The translations under genes and the position numbers were made by a program. From Mariniradius saccharolyticus AK6 (GTDB taxonomy: Bacteria; Bacteroidota; Bacteroidia; Cytophagales; Cyclobacteriaceae): DNA of 64,000 bases. The notes under the pieces were generated by a model. That model saw only the letters and a list, made by a program, of their open reading frames with translations. It had not been told where the DNA came from and did not search any database. The stretch is taken from positions 1 to 64,000 of the forward strand of contig NZ_AMZY02000018.1 in assembly GCF_000330725.2 (NCBI RefSeq). The letters are read 5' to 3'. Of the stretch, positions 55,383 to 63,838 are shown piece after piece; position 1 is the stretch's first letter; every line of letters begins with the position of its first letter.

Positions 55383-55840
55383 GGAAGGTTGATTTCAACC
55401 TAAAAGATTGGAGGAAATGTATAGCAGCGTTACTCTAATTGACCTAACCAAAAATGGATGGATAACGATTTAGTGGTTTCAAAAAGAGAGCAATGTCTTC
55501 TCTGGACAAATATCCGCAGTCGACATCGGCTCATTATGCCAATCTTACAACATTACAGATTCACAAAATATTCACTTTCTTGATCGTCAATTGATCTCGG
55601 ATTTTTTGGGATTTCGACTTCATTCCATATCCCGCAGGGCTTGAATACCGACGGTTATTGGCCCCGGATGCCAATCCGGAGGTTTCGAATGATTTGGAAA
55701 AATAGTCATTTAAATCCCGAGAGGGGTTTAATTCAACCCTCTCGGGGTTGGGAGCTGTAAAAGGGTTTAATCCAGCAACGTCGAATAAGGGAAAATCAAC
55801 CACTTGGACCTAGTAAGGTTCTGACTACAAAAAAACAGGT
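55383..55840. other. Non-coding stretch with decayed repeats
   Basis: About 460 bp without a credible gene. A minus-strand frame at 55561-55803 reads like the translation of a repeat (FPLFDVAGLNPF, SGLASGANNRRYSSPAGYG) and I do not call it. The right half carries GC-rich palindromic pieces, including the hairpin at 55716-55746. Confidence 0.5.
55716..55746. repeat. Palindromic hairpin in decayed repeat
   Basis: CCCGAGAGGG, 11-nt loop, CCCTCTCGGG: a perfect 10-bp stem with no T tract, so more like a repeat palindrome than a terminator. A related GGGTTTAATCCAGC piece follows. Confidence 0.6.
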
Positions 55841-56734
55841 CTAGAACCTCACCACTTTGGTATCACCCACACTGCCAAGCCAAATACGGCTTGATTTGAA
55901 GTACAAGTCATTTCTGTTTTTGATGGACAGTTCAGGAGATGGAAAATCAAAGGAAAACCTCAGTTCCTGTCCTGCCGGCACTGTTCCAAGATTGTAGGTG
56001 AACACCAAGTCCTTGGATTCATTTGGCTGGATTTCCGACAGCCATTCCTTTGTCCAATAATTCCATGGTTCGGGCGATTGAGCTACAGATTGGTCATATA
56101 TATAGGACTTGATTGCGGGATTGAAGAAGCTTAAACCATTGGTATAGAAATGGAACAGGCCGTTTCCCATCTTTACAGGATCCAAATGGTAGTAAGAAAA
56201 CGAATCGATATTCCTTAGTCTAACCTTGGTTTTGACCAGAGAACCTTGGCTTTCGACGGAAAGAATTTCCAGCGCAAGACCTTCCCTCAATTTTCCATGT
56301 CTTTTCAGGGCATTCCTGATTTTCGGATTTTCTCTTGGATCAACAGGGGCAGGAGAAGTGCCATCCGTCAGGGAAACAAATCGGATACGAAATGCAAAAT
56401 CACCAAACGTATCCGTCATCCTGAAAATCTGCGGCCCCGGATGTATAGCCGAGCTGTGCGGTTCTTGAATCCTCAATGTATACAGTTCCTGTCCATCAAC
56501 TATCACAGTGGCACCATTGAGCTGATCAAAATCCCCATTCAGCCGATTGTTTTCGTTCAGGTAAAGGATATGGGTAGAAAAATCGTACAGCTCGATATCT
56601 GAGAGGTCCAGCACAAGCTCACCATTACGAGTGATCTGAAAAGCTTCCGCATCTTCCAAATAGTCGGAGGTCTCGCATCCAGCAAACAACAGCAACAACA
56701 ACAGGAAGAACGGAATGATAGAAGAAGTTCTCAT
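55841..56734 (-). CDS. Hypothetical lipoprotein
   Basis: A 297-residue lipoprotein (MRTSSIIPFFLLLLLLFAGC, Cys20) that I do not recognise. The mature part is predicted mainly beta (ITRNGELVLDLSDIELYDFSTHILYL; VKTKVRLRNIDSFSYYHL). The sequence near 220-250 (EWLSEIQPNESKDLVFTYNLGTVPAG) looks like an immunoglobulin-like or structural domain. It could be a cell-surface adhesin-like or sensory lipoprotein; no better call is possible. Confidence 0.65.
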   Translation of the reverse strand: MRTSSIIPFFLLLLLLFAGCETSDYLEDAEAFQITRNGELVLDLSDIELYDFSTHILYLNENNRLNGDFDQLNGATVIVDGQELYTLRIQEPHSSAIHPGPQIFRMTDTFGDFAFRIRFVSLTDGTSPAPVDPRENPKIRNALKRHGKLREGLALEILSVESQGSLVKTKVRLRNIDSFSYYHLDPVKMGNGLFHFYTNGLSFFNPAIKSYIYDQSVAQSPEPWNYWTKEWLSEIQPNESKDLVFTYNLGTVPAGQELRFSFDFPSPELSIKNRNDLYFKSSRIWLGSVGDTKVVRF

Positions 56735-57082
56735 GGCAGTAATCGATTATTACCTTCGAATTTAGGAAAAGACCATCAATACCCAAAGTCAAATCATGGT
56801 GTAGACGCCATCTCGATCAAGCAAAAGGGGCTTATTTGTAAGCTAAAAATCAGAAAGAGATCAACGATTTTATGAGAAATAGGCCAATGGCGGATACCGC
56901 TGTCGGAAAAGTGTAAATTTCCGGGTCGGCTGGGCGATAAGCCTAGCGCCAGCGCTAATCTACACTCTCAGCTTCAATCCAACTTAACGGAGCGCGGGAA
57001 GGTCATCCGCTCATCCGATTCACCGGATGAAAAAATCCAGGCTATTTTCAAACTTTTTGACGGACGGATTGTCCTTATTGGC
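56735..57082. other. Intergenic region with nested inverted repeats
   Basis: About 350 bp without a gene. It carries TAGCGC-CA-GCGCTA (56944-56957), flanked further out by AGTGTA (about 56909) and TACACT (about 56962), which could fold into a larger stem-loop. Another short inverted repeat, TCATCCG/CGGATGA, lies at about 57011-57030. No T tract follows either. Confidence 0.45.
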
Positions 57083-57493
57083 ATGGAAAAAAATTATCCC
57101 GATTGGATGTCTACCTGCCTCAGATTGGCAGCCATTTATAATATTCTTTGGGGAGCCTGGGTGGTGATTTGGCCGCATACCTTTTTCGAGTGGACTGGAA
57201 TGGCTCCCCTGCAGCATCCTACTATTTGGCAAGGGACCGGTATGATTGTAGGCGTATACGGCTTGGGCTATTGGTGGGCCAGTTACAACCCCCTCAAACA
57301 CTGGCCTATCGTGGCAGTCGGGTTTCTGGGAAAGATATTCGGACCCCTGGGATTCCTTTTCAATTACCTTGTACTACGAGAAATCCCCTTTGAGTTCAGC
57401 TATACCTTGTATACCAACGACCTGATTTGGTGGGTTCCTTTCTTTCTGATCCTGCAAAGAGTCCATACCGAAACCCAATGGCAACTCAGATGA
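57083..57493 (+). CDS. Small polytopic membrane protein
   Basis: A 136-residue inner-membrane protein with about four helices (AIYNILWGAWVVIWPHTFFEW; GTGMIVGVYGLGYWWA; WPIVAVGFLGKIFGPLGFLF; LIWWVPFFLIL). The AxYNILWGAWVV, IWQGTGMIVGVYGLGYW and GFLGKIFGPLGF pattern looks like a conserved but uncharacterised Bacteroidota family. It lies 101 bp upstream of another small membrane protein on the same strand. Function unknown. Confidence 0.72.
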   Translation: MEKNYPDWMSTCLRLAAIYNILWGAWVVIWPHTFFEWTGMAPLQHPTIWQGTGMIVGVYGLGYWWASYNPLKHWPIVAVGFLGKIFGPLGFLFNYLVLREIPFEFSYTLYTNDLIWWVPFFLILQRVHTETQWQLR

Positions 57494-57594
57494 ACCGGAA
57501 AAGTAGGGTTTGCCTGGCGGTTTTAGAAGGTTTTTGTTCGGATGGAGGTTCAGGTTTTATGGATACATTTTGCCGTAAGAAATAATCAAATCAT

Positions 57595-58002
57595 ATGGAG
57601 TGGATTCGTCTGTCGGTTGACTCGGGGCTTTTTGTGTTGATTTGGTTGGTGCAGGTCATCATCTATCCGTCCTTTAGGTATATCGACCGCGCAAGACTGA
57701 ATCACTGGCACCAGCTGTACACCCGGAAGATTCTCTACTTCGTGGGGCCTTTGTTGTTTGTCCAGACCGGTGTGATCGCTTTGCAGGTCCTTTTTGACCT
57801 GCTCGTTTATATGGTGGACGGATTGCTATTGGCCGGTATCTGGATCAATACCTTTTTCATCGCCATTCCCATTCACAATGCCATCGATCGTGGGGAAAGC
57901 CTGGAGAAAAATATCCTGAAACTCCTCCGGGTCAACCGCTGGCGAGCCTTCCTGTGGACTGCCTTATTGCTGCTTTCGGTGGTTCGGGTGGTGGTTTCTT
58001 GA
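57595..58002 (+). CDS. Small polytopic membrane protein
   Basis: A 135-residue protein with about four membrane helices. The pattern VQVIIYPSF...HWHQLYTRKILYFVGPLLFVQTG, with aromatic and His residues between helices 1 and 2, resembles conserved uncharacterised membrane proteins with YPxF and HxxH-like segments. It may form an operon with the gene at 57083. Function unknown. Confidence 0.7.
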   Translation: MEWIRLSVDSGLFVLIWLVQVIIYPSFRYIDRARLNHWHQLYTRKILYFVGPLLFVQTGVIALQVLFDLLVYMVDGLLLAGIWINTFFIAIPIHNAIDRGESLEKNILKLLRVNRWRAFLWTALLLLSVVRVVVS

Positions 58003-58143
58003 TTGATGATTCCTGTAGAAGGGTGGGATGGAGAGGAATTACAAATTTATGAAAGTAGAAAAGCTGAGTTACTCCCGTACAGTTGTCGGGACTGGGCTTA
58101 TTCCTGTTTTACCTTTATTATTCCCAGGGGGAAATGGTTGTTT

Positions 58144-58722
58144 TTATTGAATTTCGAAATGGTTTAACCATTCTTTCGTGGTGTTAAATTTCCCATCCCT
58201 GTCTCTATTGATAAAGATTACGTTTTCATTTCTGTCCAAAAGCAATGTGTATGGAATGAAATCATTGTCATAAGGCTTTTCGGTAAAAACAATTGTATCA
58301 CCTTGAAATTTAAATCGTCCATGAAAGACCTTTTGAAAACCGAATGTACCGGAAACTTCATTTTCACAAGTCCCATTTTCTCTCAACACTAAGGTATAAT
58401 GGAAGAGGTCGTCATTTAACGTCGCAGTTAATATTCTCTTCGATTTGAGAAGGTCAGATTGGAAAACATTGGTCATAATAATTGCTAGAATGACAAGTCC
58501 ATGAAAAATGAATTTGATCTTGTTTTGCTTAAAGCCTCTTCTTCCAATTGATACAAGAGTGTCGCCAAGTGAAACGATGTAAAGGATGAAAATGGGAACA
58601 ATAAAAAGCGCATTAGAAAGAAGGAAAATAATCATTCCTCCGAAATAGTCGGTCACCATCCATGCCATTATTCCCATAGTCGAAACAATGGCGATTAAGT
58701 TATATGCCTTTTGTCTGTTCAC
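58144..58722 (-). CDS. Hypothetical membrane protein, AT-rich
   Basis: A 192-residue protein with four predicted helices in the first 105 residues and a soluble C-terminal part (DTIVFTEKPYDNDFIPYTLLLDRNENVIFI). The start is a GTG at 58722; an alternative is ATG for Met16. Its codons are much more AT-rich than most neighbours, a feature shared with the rhomboid gene 84 bp upstream, which suggests a common acquired block. Not recognised. Confidence 0.6.
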   Translation of the reverse strand: MNRQKAYNLIAIVSTMGIMAWMVTDYFGGMIIFLLSNALFIVPIFILYIVSLGDTLVSIGRRGFKQNKIKFIFHGLVILAIIMTNVFQSDLLKSKRILTATLNDDLFHYTLVLRENGTCENEVSGTFGFQKVFHGRFKFQGDTIVFTEKPYDNDFIPYTLLLDRNENVIFINRDRDGKFNTTKEWLNHFEIQ

Positions 58723-58806
58723 TGAATTCAGTTTTCCGTCCTTGGTGGTAGAAAGGTCGCCAACGCAGCCCCTGGAAAAAGCCCAGGCATTCTCAGTACT
58801 CCCTAT

Positions 58807-60360
58807 CTAAGCTAACCGTTTGCGAGGCCGTCTACTCGATTTACCTTCACTATTTTTAACCGTTAGGTATAAAATTATTCCAAAGACAGCTCCAGAGACC
58901 AAGCCTCCGATGTGAGCTGCATTATCTATTCCACCAGTAAGTCCAACCAGTAGGTTTACACCGACATAAGGGCCAATAAACATTAGGATTCCAATTTTAC
59001 CATCCTTTGGGAAAGCGTTGGTCAACAATAATCCTAAAACTGCGCCATACAAGCCAAATATTGCCCCAGAAGCACCAACGCTGATTGTGTTCTCATACCA
59101 ATAAATACTTGCCAGACTTCCGCATATTCCCGATGCAAAATAGAGTATGAAATACTTAATTCGACCGAAGACGGGTTCAACAAAAAGCGCAGCTATCACC
59201 AGGCCGTAGATATTAAGAAATAAATGCATAATACCTCCATGCAAAAACATGCTCGAAACTAGTCTCCACCAATCACCACCGGTTGTTTCCGATCTTCGGT
59301 TTGCACCCCACTCCAGAAGTTCAATCCCGTTTGGAGAAATAATATGGACACCTGAAAATGTCATCAAAAGGAAAATCAAAATGTTAAAATCAAGCAAGAT
59401 AGAGGTTACGTAATGATCATCTCTTGGGATCAAGAATTTTAACATGTCAATCAGTTCATCAGATTTCGGTTTTACGCCCCTTAACTGTCGCTTGTGCTCG
59501 GCTTGATTATATTTTGGGAATATCAATGCAAACAGGAACACACAAACACCAATTCCAAACCAACCAAAAATCCACTCAAATTTTTTTCCGTTTCTATCGG
59601 CATAATTTCCTTCTCTAGGTTCAATTACAATGAGTTTATTAGGTTTATTAATCTGCAACTTTTCAATTGCTTTAATGAAGCCTTCACGATCTTCGGAATG
59701 AGGAAGTACCTCAAAATATGTTGGTTCGGAAAATTTAAATGATTCAAAATCTTTAATTGATTGTTCGAAGAATTGCTGAAAAAGACTCTCCTTCTTTTCT
59801 AGAGGTAACCTATTTCCTATTTGTTTATGGAACTTAACGCCATACCAGTATTTAAACTTTTGGTTTGAAGTTTCGAAAGGATAAACAAAATAAGAGTCGA
59901 AATTCAAATTCTGATTGTATCTCCCACTTGTACGAAATTCGGTGTGGGCACTTCCTAAATCTCGGTTCAGTTTAACTTCTTCAAGTGATACATATCTCGA
60001 TTTTTCCTCCAACAAGTCGATGGTTCGAACTTCAGATAGTTTCCCAGTTGCTGATTTTAAATACCCGTTCGAAGTGATCATCATTCCTATCATTGTTCCC
60101 CAGGCAATCATCTGAAATAGGAACGATCCATTATCGTTTTTAAATTTCAATATTCGAAGCTTCGGTCTTAACCAAATGGTTATCGGAATCAATGGAAGAA
60201 TTAGAGGGAGCCATATATGAAATACTTCTTCCTTAATTGGTAAAATCTCTGAATTTATCGTGAATACCCATCTGAAAAGTAAAGTGACTATTGTAGTTCC
60301 AAATGCCACAATGATAAAGGTTGGCGCTATATGTTTAAACTTAGTTGGGTAGTGTTCCAT
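58807..60360 (-). CDS. Rhomboid-family intramembrane serine protease with long N-terminal region
   Basis: A 517-residue protein. The C-terminal rhomboid domain (about 320-500) has the catalytic Ser in GASGAIFGLYG (Ser431), His in AHIGGLVSG (His483), and the His/Asn-containing HGGIMHLFLNIYGL (about 380). It cleaves transmembrane substrates in the bilayer. About 320 N-terminal residues add two or three helices and a soluble domain of unknown function (RYVSLEEVKLNRDLGSAHTEF). The gene is AT-rich relative to the window. A short gene-free gap separates it from the gene at 58722. Confidence 0.9.
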   Translation of the reverse strand: MEHYPTKFKHIAPTFIIVAFGTTIVTLLFRWVFTINSEILPIKEEVFHIWLPLILPLIPITIWLRPKLRILKFKNDNGSFLFQMIAWGTMIGMMITSNGYLKSATGKLSEVRTIDLLEEKSRYVSLEEVKLNRDLGSAHTEFRTSGRYNQNLNFDSYFVYPFETSNQKFKYWYGVKFHKQIGNRLPLEKKESLFQQFFEQSIKDFESFKFSEPTYFEVLPHSEDREGFIKAIEKLQINKPNKLIVIEPREGNYADRNGKKFEWIFGWFGIGVCVFLFALIFPKYNQAEHKRQLRGVKPKSDELIDMLKFLIPRDDHYVTSILLDFNILIFLLMTFSGVHIISPNGIELLEWGANRRSETTGGDWWRLVSSMFLHGGIMHLFLNIYGLVIAALFVEPVFGRIKYFILYFASGICGSLASIYWYENTISVGASGAIFGLYGAVLGLLLTNAFPKDGKIGILMFIGPYVGVNLLVGLTGGIDNAAHIGGLVSGAVFGIILYLTVKNSEGKSSRRPRKRLA

Positions 60361-60705
60361 TTATAGGCATGCAAGGCACGATTAGATATGTCCCATCGGA
60401 GGGCTTTAATGCCCCCTGCCGCCCCGATGGTAGTGATGTCAGTAGTATGTTGTATTTTTCAATTAGCTTAAAAGTAAGTGCTTTTAGTTAAACGAGCAAT
60501 TCGCCTAAAGGCTTTTTTTCGGACCACCTCCCTCGTTCCTATTAGGGTCGAGATCCCTGTTTTCCATTTGATGTTTTGGGCATTTCCCTTATCCAATCGC
60601 TTATCGCCAATCCCTGTTCCCATTCCCCCTAGAAGAGCCGCTCATTCATCATTGTGAATTCATTGAATCAAGAATATCGAATGTCGAATTTCCAATATCG
60701 ATCTG
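60361..60705. other. Gap with palindrome and decayed repeats
   Basis: 345 bp without a gene. Bases 60393-60430 hold CCATCGG...CCGATGG with an inner GGGC/GCCC stem. Bases 60650-60705 contain GAATATCGAATGTCGAAT, a word series typical of degenerate Bacteroidota intergenic repeats. Nothing else is recognised. Confidence 0.5.
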
Positions 60706-61512
60706 TTATCCCCTTCTCCACTCCTTGATCTCTGTCTGCATGTCGCGGACCATGCGGGTCAGTTGGCGGATATCGGTCTCGGGTTCGGGGATTTCCCGGC
60801 TGGTATAGGCATGGAACCTCCAGATTTCCAGCACTTCCTCCGCCGGCACGGTATAAGGTTCAAAGAGGGGATTGAGGGACTGCAGCAGCAGGCTGGCATC
60901 AGGGCGGACGGTCACGAGCTTGAAGACAAAGTCCTGCTGTCCTTTCAGGATCACCACGCAGGGAGTCCCCGGGGCGATGCCCGTCCAGTCCTCCACATAT
61001 TGGGCCGTGATGTCCGCACCCTCCGGTACGGGCAGCATCGAGTCCCCTTCGGAGGGGAATATGCGGTAAGTGCCCTGACGGGGAAGGTTGGGCAGGGAAT
61101 ACTTGGGCAGGGAGGCGATAAACTCGGGGTCATTGTACCCGGCCATATAGCCGGCCTTGGCCTTGATGGGCACATACTCCACGTGCTCCTTGTTGTCCCG
61201 GTCCACGCTGATGGCCAGCACGCGGAGGTTGCCGCCCTTGATATAGACATCGTTGCCCGCCTCGAGTTCGCGCAGCTTCATTTCCCCCAGCTTAGACAGG
61301 TCCACTTTGATCAGGCTGTCGATGCTGATCCCAAAAAATCCCGAAATCCCCACAAAATCCTCCGGCGAGGGGGCCTTGGTCTGACCCGATTCCAGGGCGT
61401 TCCATTTGGACCGGGTGAGCCCCAGTTTGTCCGCGATATCCTGCTGCGTCAACCTGCGTCGTTCGCGCAGCAGCTTCAGGTTGGAAGCGAAAAAATTCCT
61501 TGCCTTTTCCAT
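60706..61512 (-). CDS. XRE-S24 (LexA/CI-like) self-cleaving-type repressor of the mutasome
   Basis: A 268-residue protein. The N-terminal XRE helix-turn-helix (TQQDIADKLGLTRSKWNALESG, about 22-43) is followed by a peptidase S24 domain. The putative autocleavage site Ala120-Gly121 (KAKAGYM), catalytic Ser158 (EGDSMLP) and Lys198 (FVFKLVT) are all present with LexA-like spacing. Family knowledge: RecA-stimulated self-cleavage relieves repression after DNA damage. The gene is divergent from imuA (70-bp gap) with a palindrome between them, so it probably represses the imuA-imuB-dnaE2 genes and itself. A coiled-coil-like C-terminus (TRMVRDMQTEIKEW) extends beyond the usual domain. Confidence 0.9.
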   Translation of the reverse strand: MEKARNFFASNLKLLRERRRLTQQDIADKLGLTRSKWNALESGQTKAPSPEDFVGISGFFGISIDSLIKVDLSKLGEMKLRELEAGNDVYIKGGNLRVLAISVDRDNKEHVEYVPIKAKAGYMAGYNDPEFIASLPKYSLPNLPRQGTYRIFPSEGDSMLPVPEGADITAQYVEDWTGIAPGTPCVVILKGQQDFVFKLVTVRPDASLLLQSLNPLFEPYTVPAEEVLEIWRFHAYTSREIPEPETDIRQLTRMVRDMQTEIKEWRRG

Positions 61513-61540
61513 TCCGAATTGATATTATTAGAGTCTAACG

Positions 61541-61561
61541 TTTGACATGATTAGTGTCAAA
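61541..61561. promoter_or_regulatory. Putative operator palindrome between repressor and imuA
   Basis: TTTGACA, 7-nt centre, TGTCAAA: perfect 7-bp arms. The left TTTG would be the -33 element of an imuA promoter (TTTG then about 19 nt to TACGATTTC), so a bound repressor would block transcription. A smaller inverted repeat, TTAGA-G-TCTAA, lies at 61528-61538. Assigning either to the XRE-S24 protein is inference from position. Confidence 0.6.
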
Positions 61562-61582
61562 TATACGATTTCAACGAATACC

Positions 61583-62332
61583 ATGGAAACAATTTTGGAA
61601 AAAAGCGAAATAATCCGGCAACTGAGGGAAAAGATCATGGGATTGGAGGGATTCAGCAAGTCATCGCCCCATCCTTTTGTTTCCTTTGGTTTGGGGCCCC
61701 TGGAAGCGGCTTTTCCGGGAAATGTCTTCCCCACGGGGACCATCCACGAGTTTATCAGCCAGGAGTCGAGCTCCGCGGCCTCGACCAATGGCTTTATCGC
61801 CGGCCTCTTGGGACTGCTGACGCAGCGGGGTGGCTATTGCCTCTGGGTCAGCCACCGACGCAGTCTTTTTCCCCATGGGCTGAAGTACTTTGGCCTGGCA
61901 CCAGACAGGCTCATCTTCGTCGATGTGCCGAGAAAAAAGGACATCCTCTGGGTACTGGAGCAAGGCCTGAAGTGCCCTGCGCTGACCGCTGTGGTGGGGG
62001 AGCTGCAAGAGCTCAGCTTTACCGAATCCCAGCGCCTGCAGCTCGCCGTGGAGCGGAGCAAGGTGACGGGTTTTCTCCACCGCTGCCAGCCCCGCCAACA
62101 GCATGCGCTTGCCTGTGCCACACGCTGGAAGATTACCCCCCGGCAGAGTGAACTGGAGGAGGGAATGCCCGGATTGGGACATCCGAGTTGGCGGGTGGAG
62201 CTCTTGAAAGTCCGCAACGGCAGGCCCGGCAACTGGCTATTTGCTTGGGAAAATGGGCGGTTCAGGCACCTGCCTTCCTACCAAATTCCTATCCGTCCGG
62301 GTATATCCACAGGAAGCCAACGCTATGCATAG
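61583..62332 (+). CDS. imuA: ImuA-like RecA-fold mutasome protein
   Basis: A 249-residue protein from ATG 61583. The alternative ATG 61547 would put the start codon inside the operator palindrome, so I prefer 61583. The RecA-like core is GLGPLEAAFPGNVFPTGTIHEFISQESSSAASTNGFIAGLLGLL, in which the Walker A Lys is missing. CLWVSHRRSLFPHGLKYFGL and ALTAVVGELQELSF follow. ImuA proteins bridge RecA and the ImuB-DnaE2 polymerase in damage-induced mutagenesis. Its stop overlaps the imuB start (ATGCATAG), so the two are translationally coupled. Confidence 0.85.
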   Translation: METILEKSEIIRQLREKIMGLEGFSKSSPHPFVSFGLGPLEAAFPGNVFPTGTIHEFISQESSSAASTNGFIAGLLGLLTQRGGYCLWVSHRRSLFPHGLKYFGLAPDRLIFVDVPRKKDILWVLEQGLKCPALTAVVGELQELSFTESQRLQLAVERSKVTGFLHRCQPRQQHALACATRWKITPRQSELEEGMPGLGHPSWRVELLKVRNGRPGNWLFAWENGRFRHLPSYQIPIRPGISTGSQRYA

Positions 62333-63827
62333 ACGGTATTTATCCCTGTGGTTTCGTCATTTGACGACGGACAGGCTGGCTATCAGAAGGCCCGAACTTC
62401 GGGACAGGGCATTTGTGACTGCTGCACCCGAGCGGGGGAGGATGGTGGTCAAGGCAGTCAGCGCGGCGGCGGCTCCCCTGGGGCTGTTTCCGGGGATGGC
62501 CTTGGCCGATGCCCGGGCGGTGTTTCCGTCCTTGCAGGTCTTTTCCGACAGGCCTGATTGGCATCAAAAGCTCTTGAGGGGGCTTGCCGAGTGGTCCCTG
62601 CGCTATACGCCTGTGGCTTGCATCGATCCTCCCGATGGGCTGGTGTTGGATATTTCGGGCTGTCCGCATCTCTGGGGAGGGGAGCGGCCTTACCTCAAGG
62701 ATATTGTAGGCACCCTGCGGGCCAAGGGCTACCGTGTCCGGGGGGCGATTGCTGATACCGTCGGCGCGGCTTGGGCGGTGGCGCGCTATGGGGAAGTGTC
62801 GCCCATCATCGGCCCGGGCTCGCAGCGGGAAGCCCTGCTGCCGCTTCCTCCGGAGGCATTGCGCCTGGATGCCGATGTCCTGCAGCGTTTGACCAAGCTT
62901 GGCTTCCGTCAGATCGGGCAGTTTTTGGATATGCCTGCCGGGGCTTTGCGCAGGCGCTTTGGGGACAAGCTGCTCCTGAGGATAGGGCAGGCCTTGGGTA
63001 CCGAGCCGGAGGCTTTGCATCCTGTGCAGCCTTTGGAGCCCTATTTGGAGCGCTTGCCCTGCATGGAGCCCATTTCTACCGCCACGGGGATCGCGATTGC
63101 CTTGAAGCACCTTTTGGACAAAATCTGCGCCCGACTCTCCAAAGAGGGGAAAGGCCTGCGTACGGGCATCTTCAGGGGCTATCGACTGGATGGCAAAGTC
63201 CAGCAGGTGGCCATCGGTACGAGCAGGGCTTCGCACAATCCGGGGCATCTTTTCCGCTTGTTTGAATTGAAAATACCCTCCATCGAGCCGGATTTGGGGA
63301 TCGAGCTGTTTGAGATCGAAGCGCCACTGGTCGAGAAAGTCGTTGAGGGACAGGAGGTGCTTTGGCAGGTGTCGGGCAGGGACCATGTGGTCGTGGGCGA
63401 ACTCCTCGACAGGATAGCCGGGAAAATAGGCATGCAGTCCATCCGCTGCTACTTGCCCCAAGAGCATCATTGGCCGGAGCGCTCCATCAAGGAAGTCCCC
63501 TTTTTGGCTGGGCAGGGTGCGGGTGATATGTCTTGGCCGATCCAAGCCCCCAGGCCCGTGCAACTCCTTTCTCCTCCCGAGCCGATTGAGGTGATGGTAC
63601 CCTTGCCGGACTATCCTCCGCTGCATTTTCGGCACAGGGGGACGATTTTCAGAATCGTGAAGGCCGATGGGCCCGAAAGGATAGAGCAGGAGTGGTGGCT
63701 GCAGACCGGCCCACCAAGGGACTATTACTGTGTGGAGGACGAAGGCGGCGCCCGCTATTGGCTGTTCAGGCTAGGACTCTATGGACAGGGAAATCCACAG
63801 TGGTTTTTGCATGGTTTTTTTGCTTAA
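62325..63827 (+). CDS. imuB: ImuB-like Y-family polymerase homologue, catalytically degenerate
   Basis: About 500 residues from ATG 62325, chosen because it begins [18 protein letters not shown] and overlaps the imuA stop by eight bases. It has the Y-family fold ([27 protein letters not shown] finger/palm region; [23 protein letters not shown] HhH region). The first catalytic Asp (usually in DMDxF) reads SLWFRH, and the usual SxDE motif reads PPDGLVLD, so it probably lacks polymerase activity, as known for ImuB, and acts as a scaffold between the beta clamp, ImuA and DnaE2. It lies 11 bp upstream of dnaE2. Confidence 0.88.
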   Translation: MHRRYLSLWFRHLTTDRLAIRRPELRDRAFVTAAPERGRMVVKAVSAAAAPLGLFPGMALADARAVFPSLQVFSDRPDWHQKLLRGLAEWSLRYTPVACIDPPDGLVLDISGCPHLWGGERPYLKDIVGTLRAKGYRVRGAIADTVGAAWAVARYGEVSPIIGPGSQREALLPLPPEALRLDADVLQRLTKLGFRQIGQFLDMPAGALRRRFGDKLLLRIGQALGTEPEALHPVQPLEPYLERLPCMEPISTATGIAIALKHLLDKICARLSKEGKGLRTGIFRGYRLDGKVQQVAIGTSRASHNPGHLFRLFELKIPSIEPDLGIELFEIEAPLVEKVVEGQEVLWQVSGRDHVVVGELLDRIAGKIGMQSIRCYLPQEHHWPERSIKEVPFLAGQGAGDMSWPIQAPRPVQLLSPPEPIEVMVPLPDYPPLHFRHRGTIFRIVKADGPERIEQEWWLQTGPPRDYYCVEDEGGARYWLFRLGLYGQGNPQWFLHGFFA

Positions 63828-63838
63828 AAATCAATCCC

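Noticed and set aside
55561-55803. 80-codon minus-strand frame in the repeat region
   Set aside because: It coincides with palindromic repeat DNA and shows no start context or domain.
62340-63635. 431-codon minus-strand frame inside imuB
   Set aside because: High GC makes long antisense frames likely; the plus-strand protein matches ImuB and overlaps imuA, so the minus frame is not a gene.
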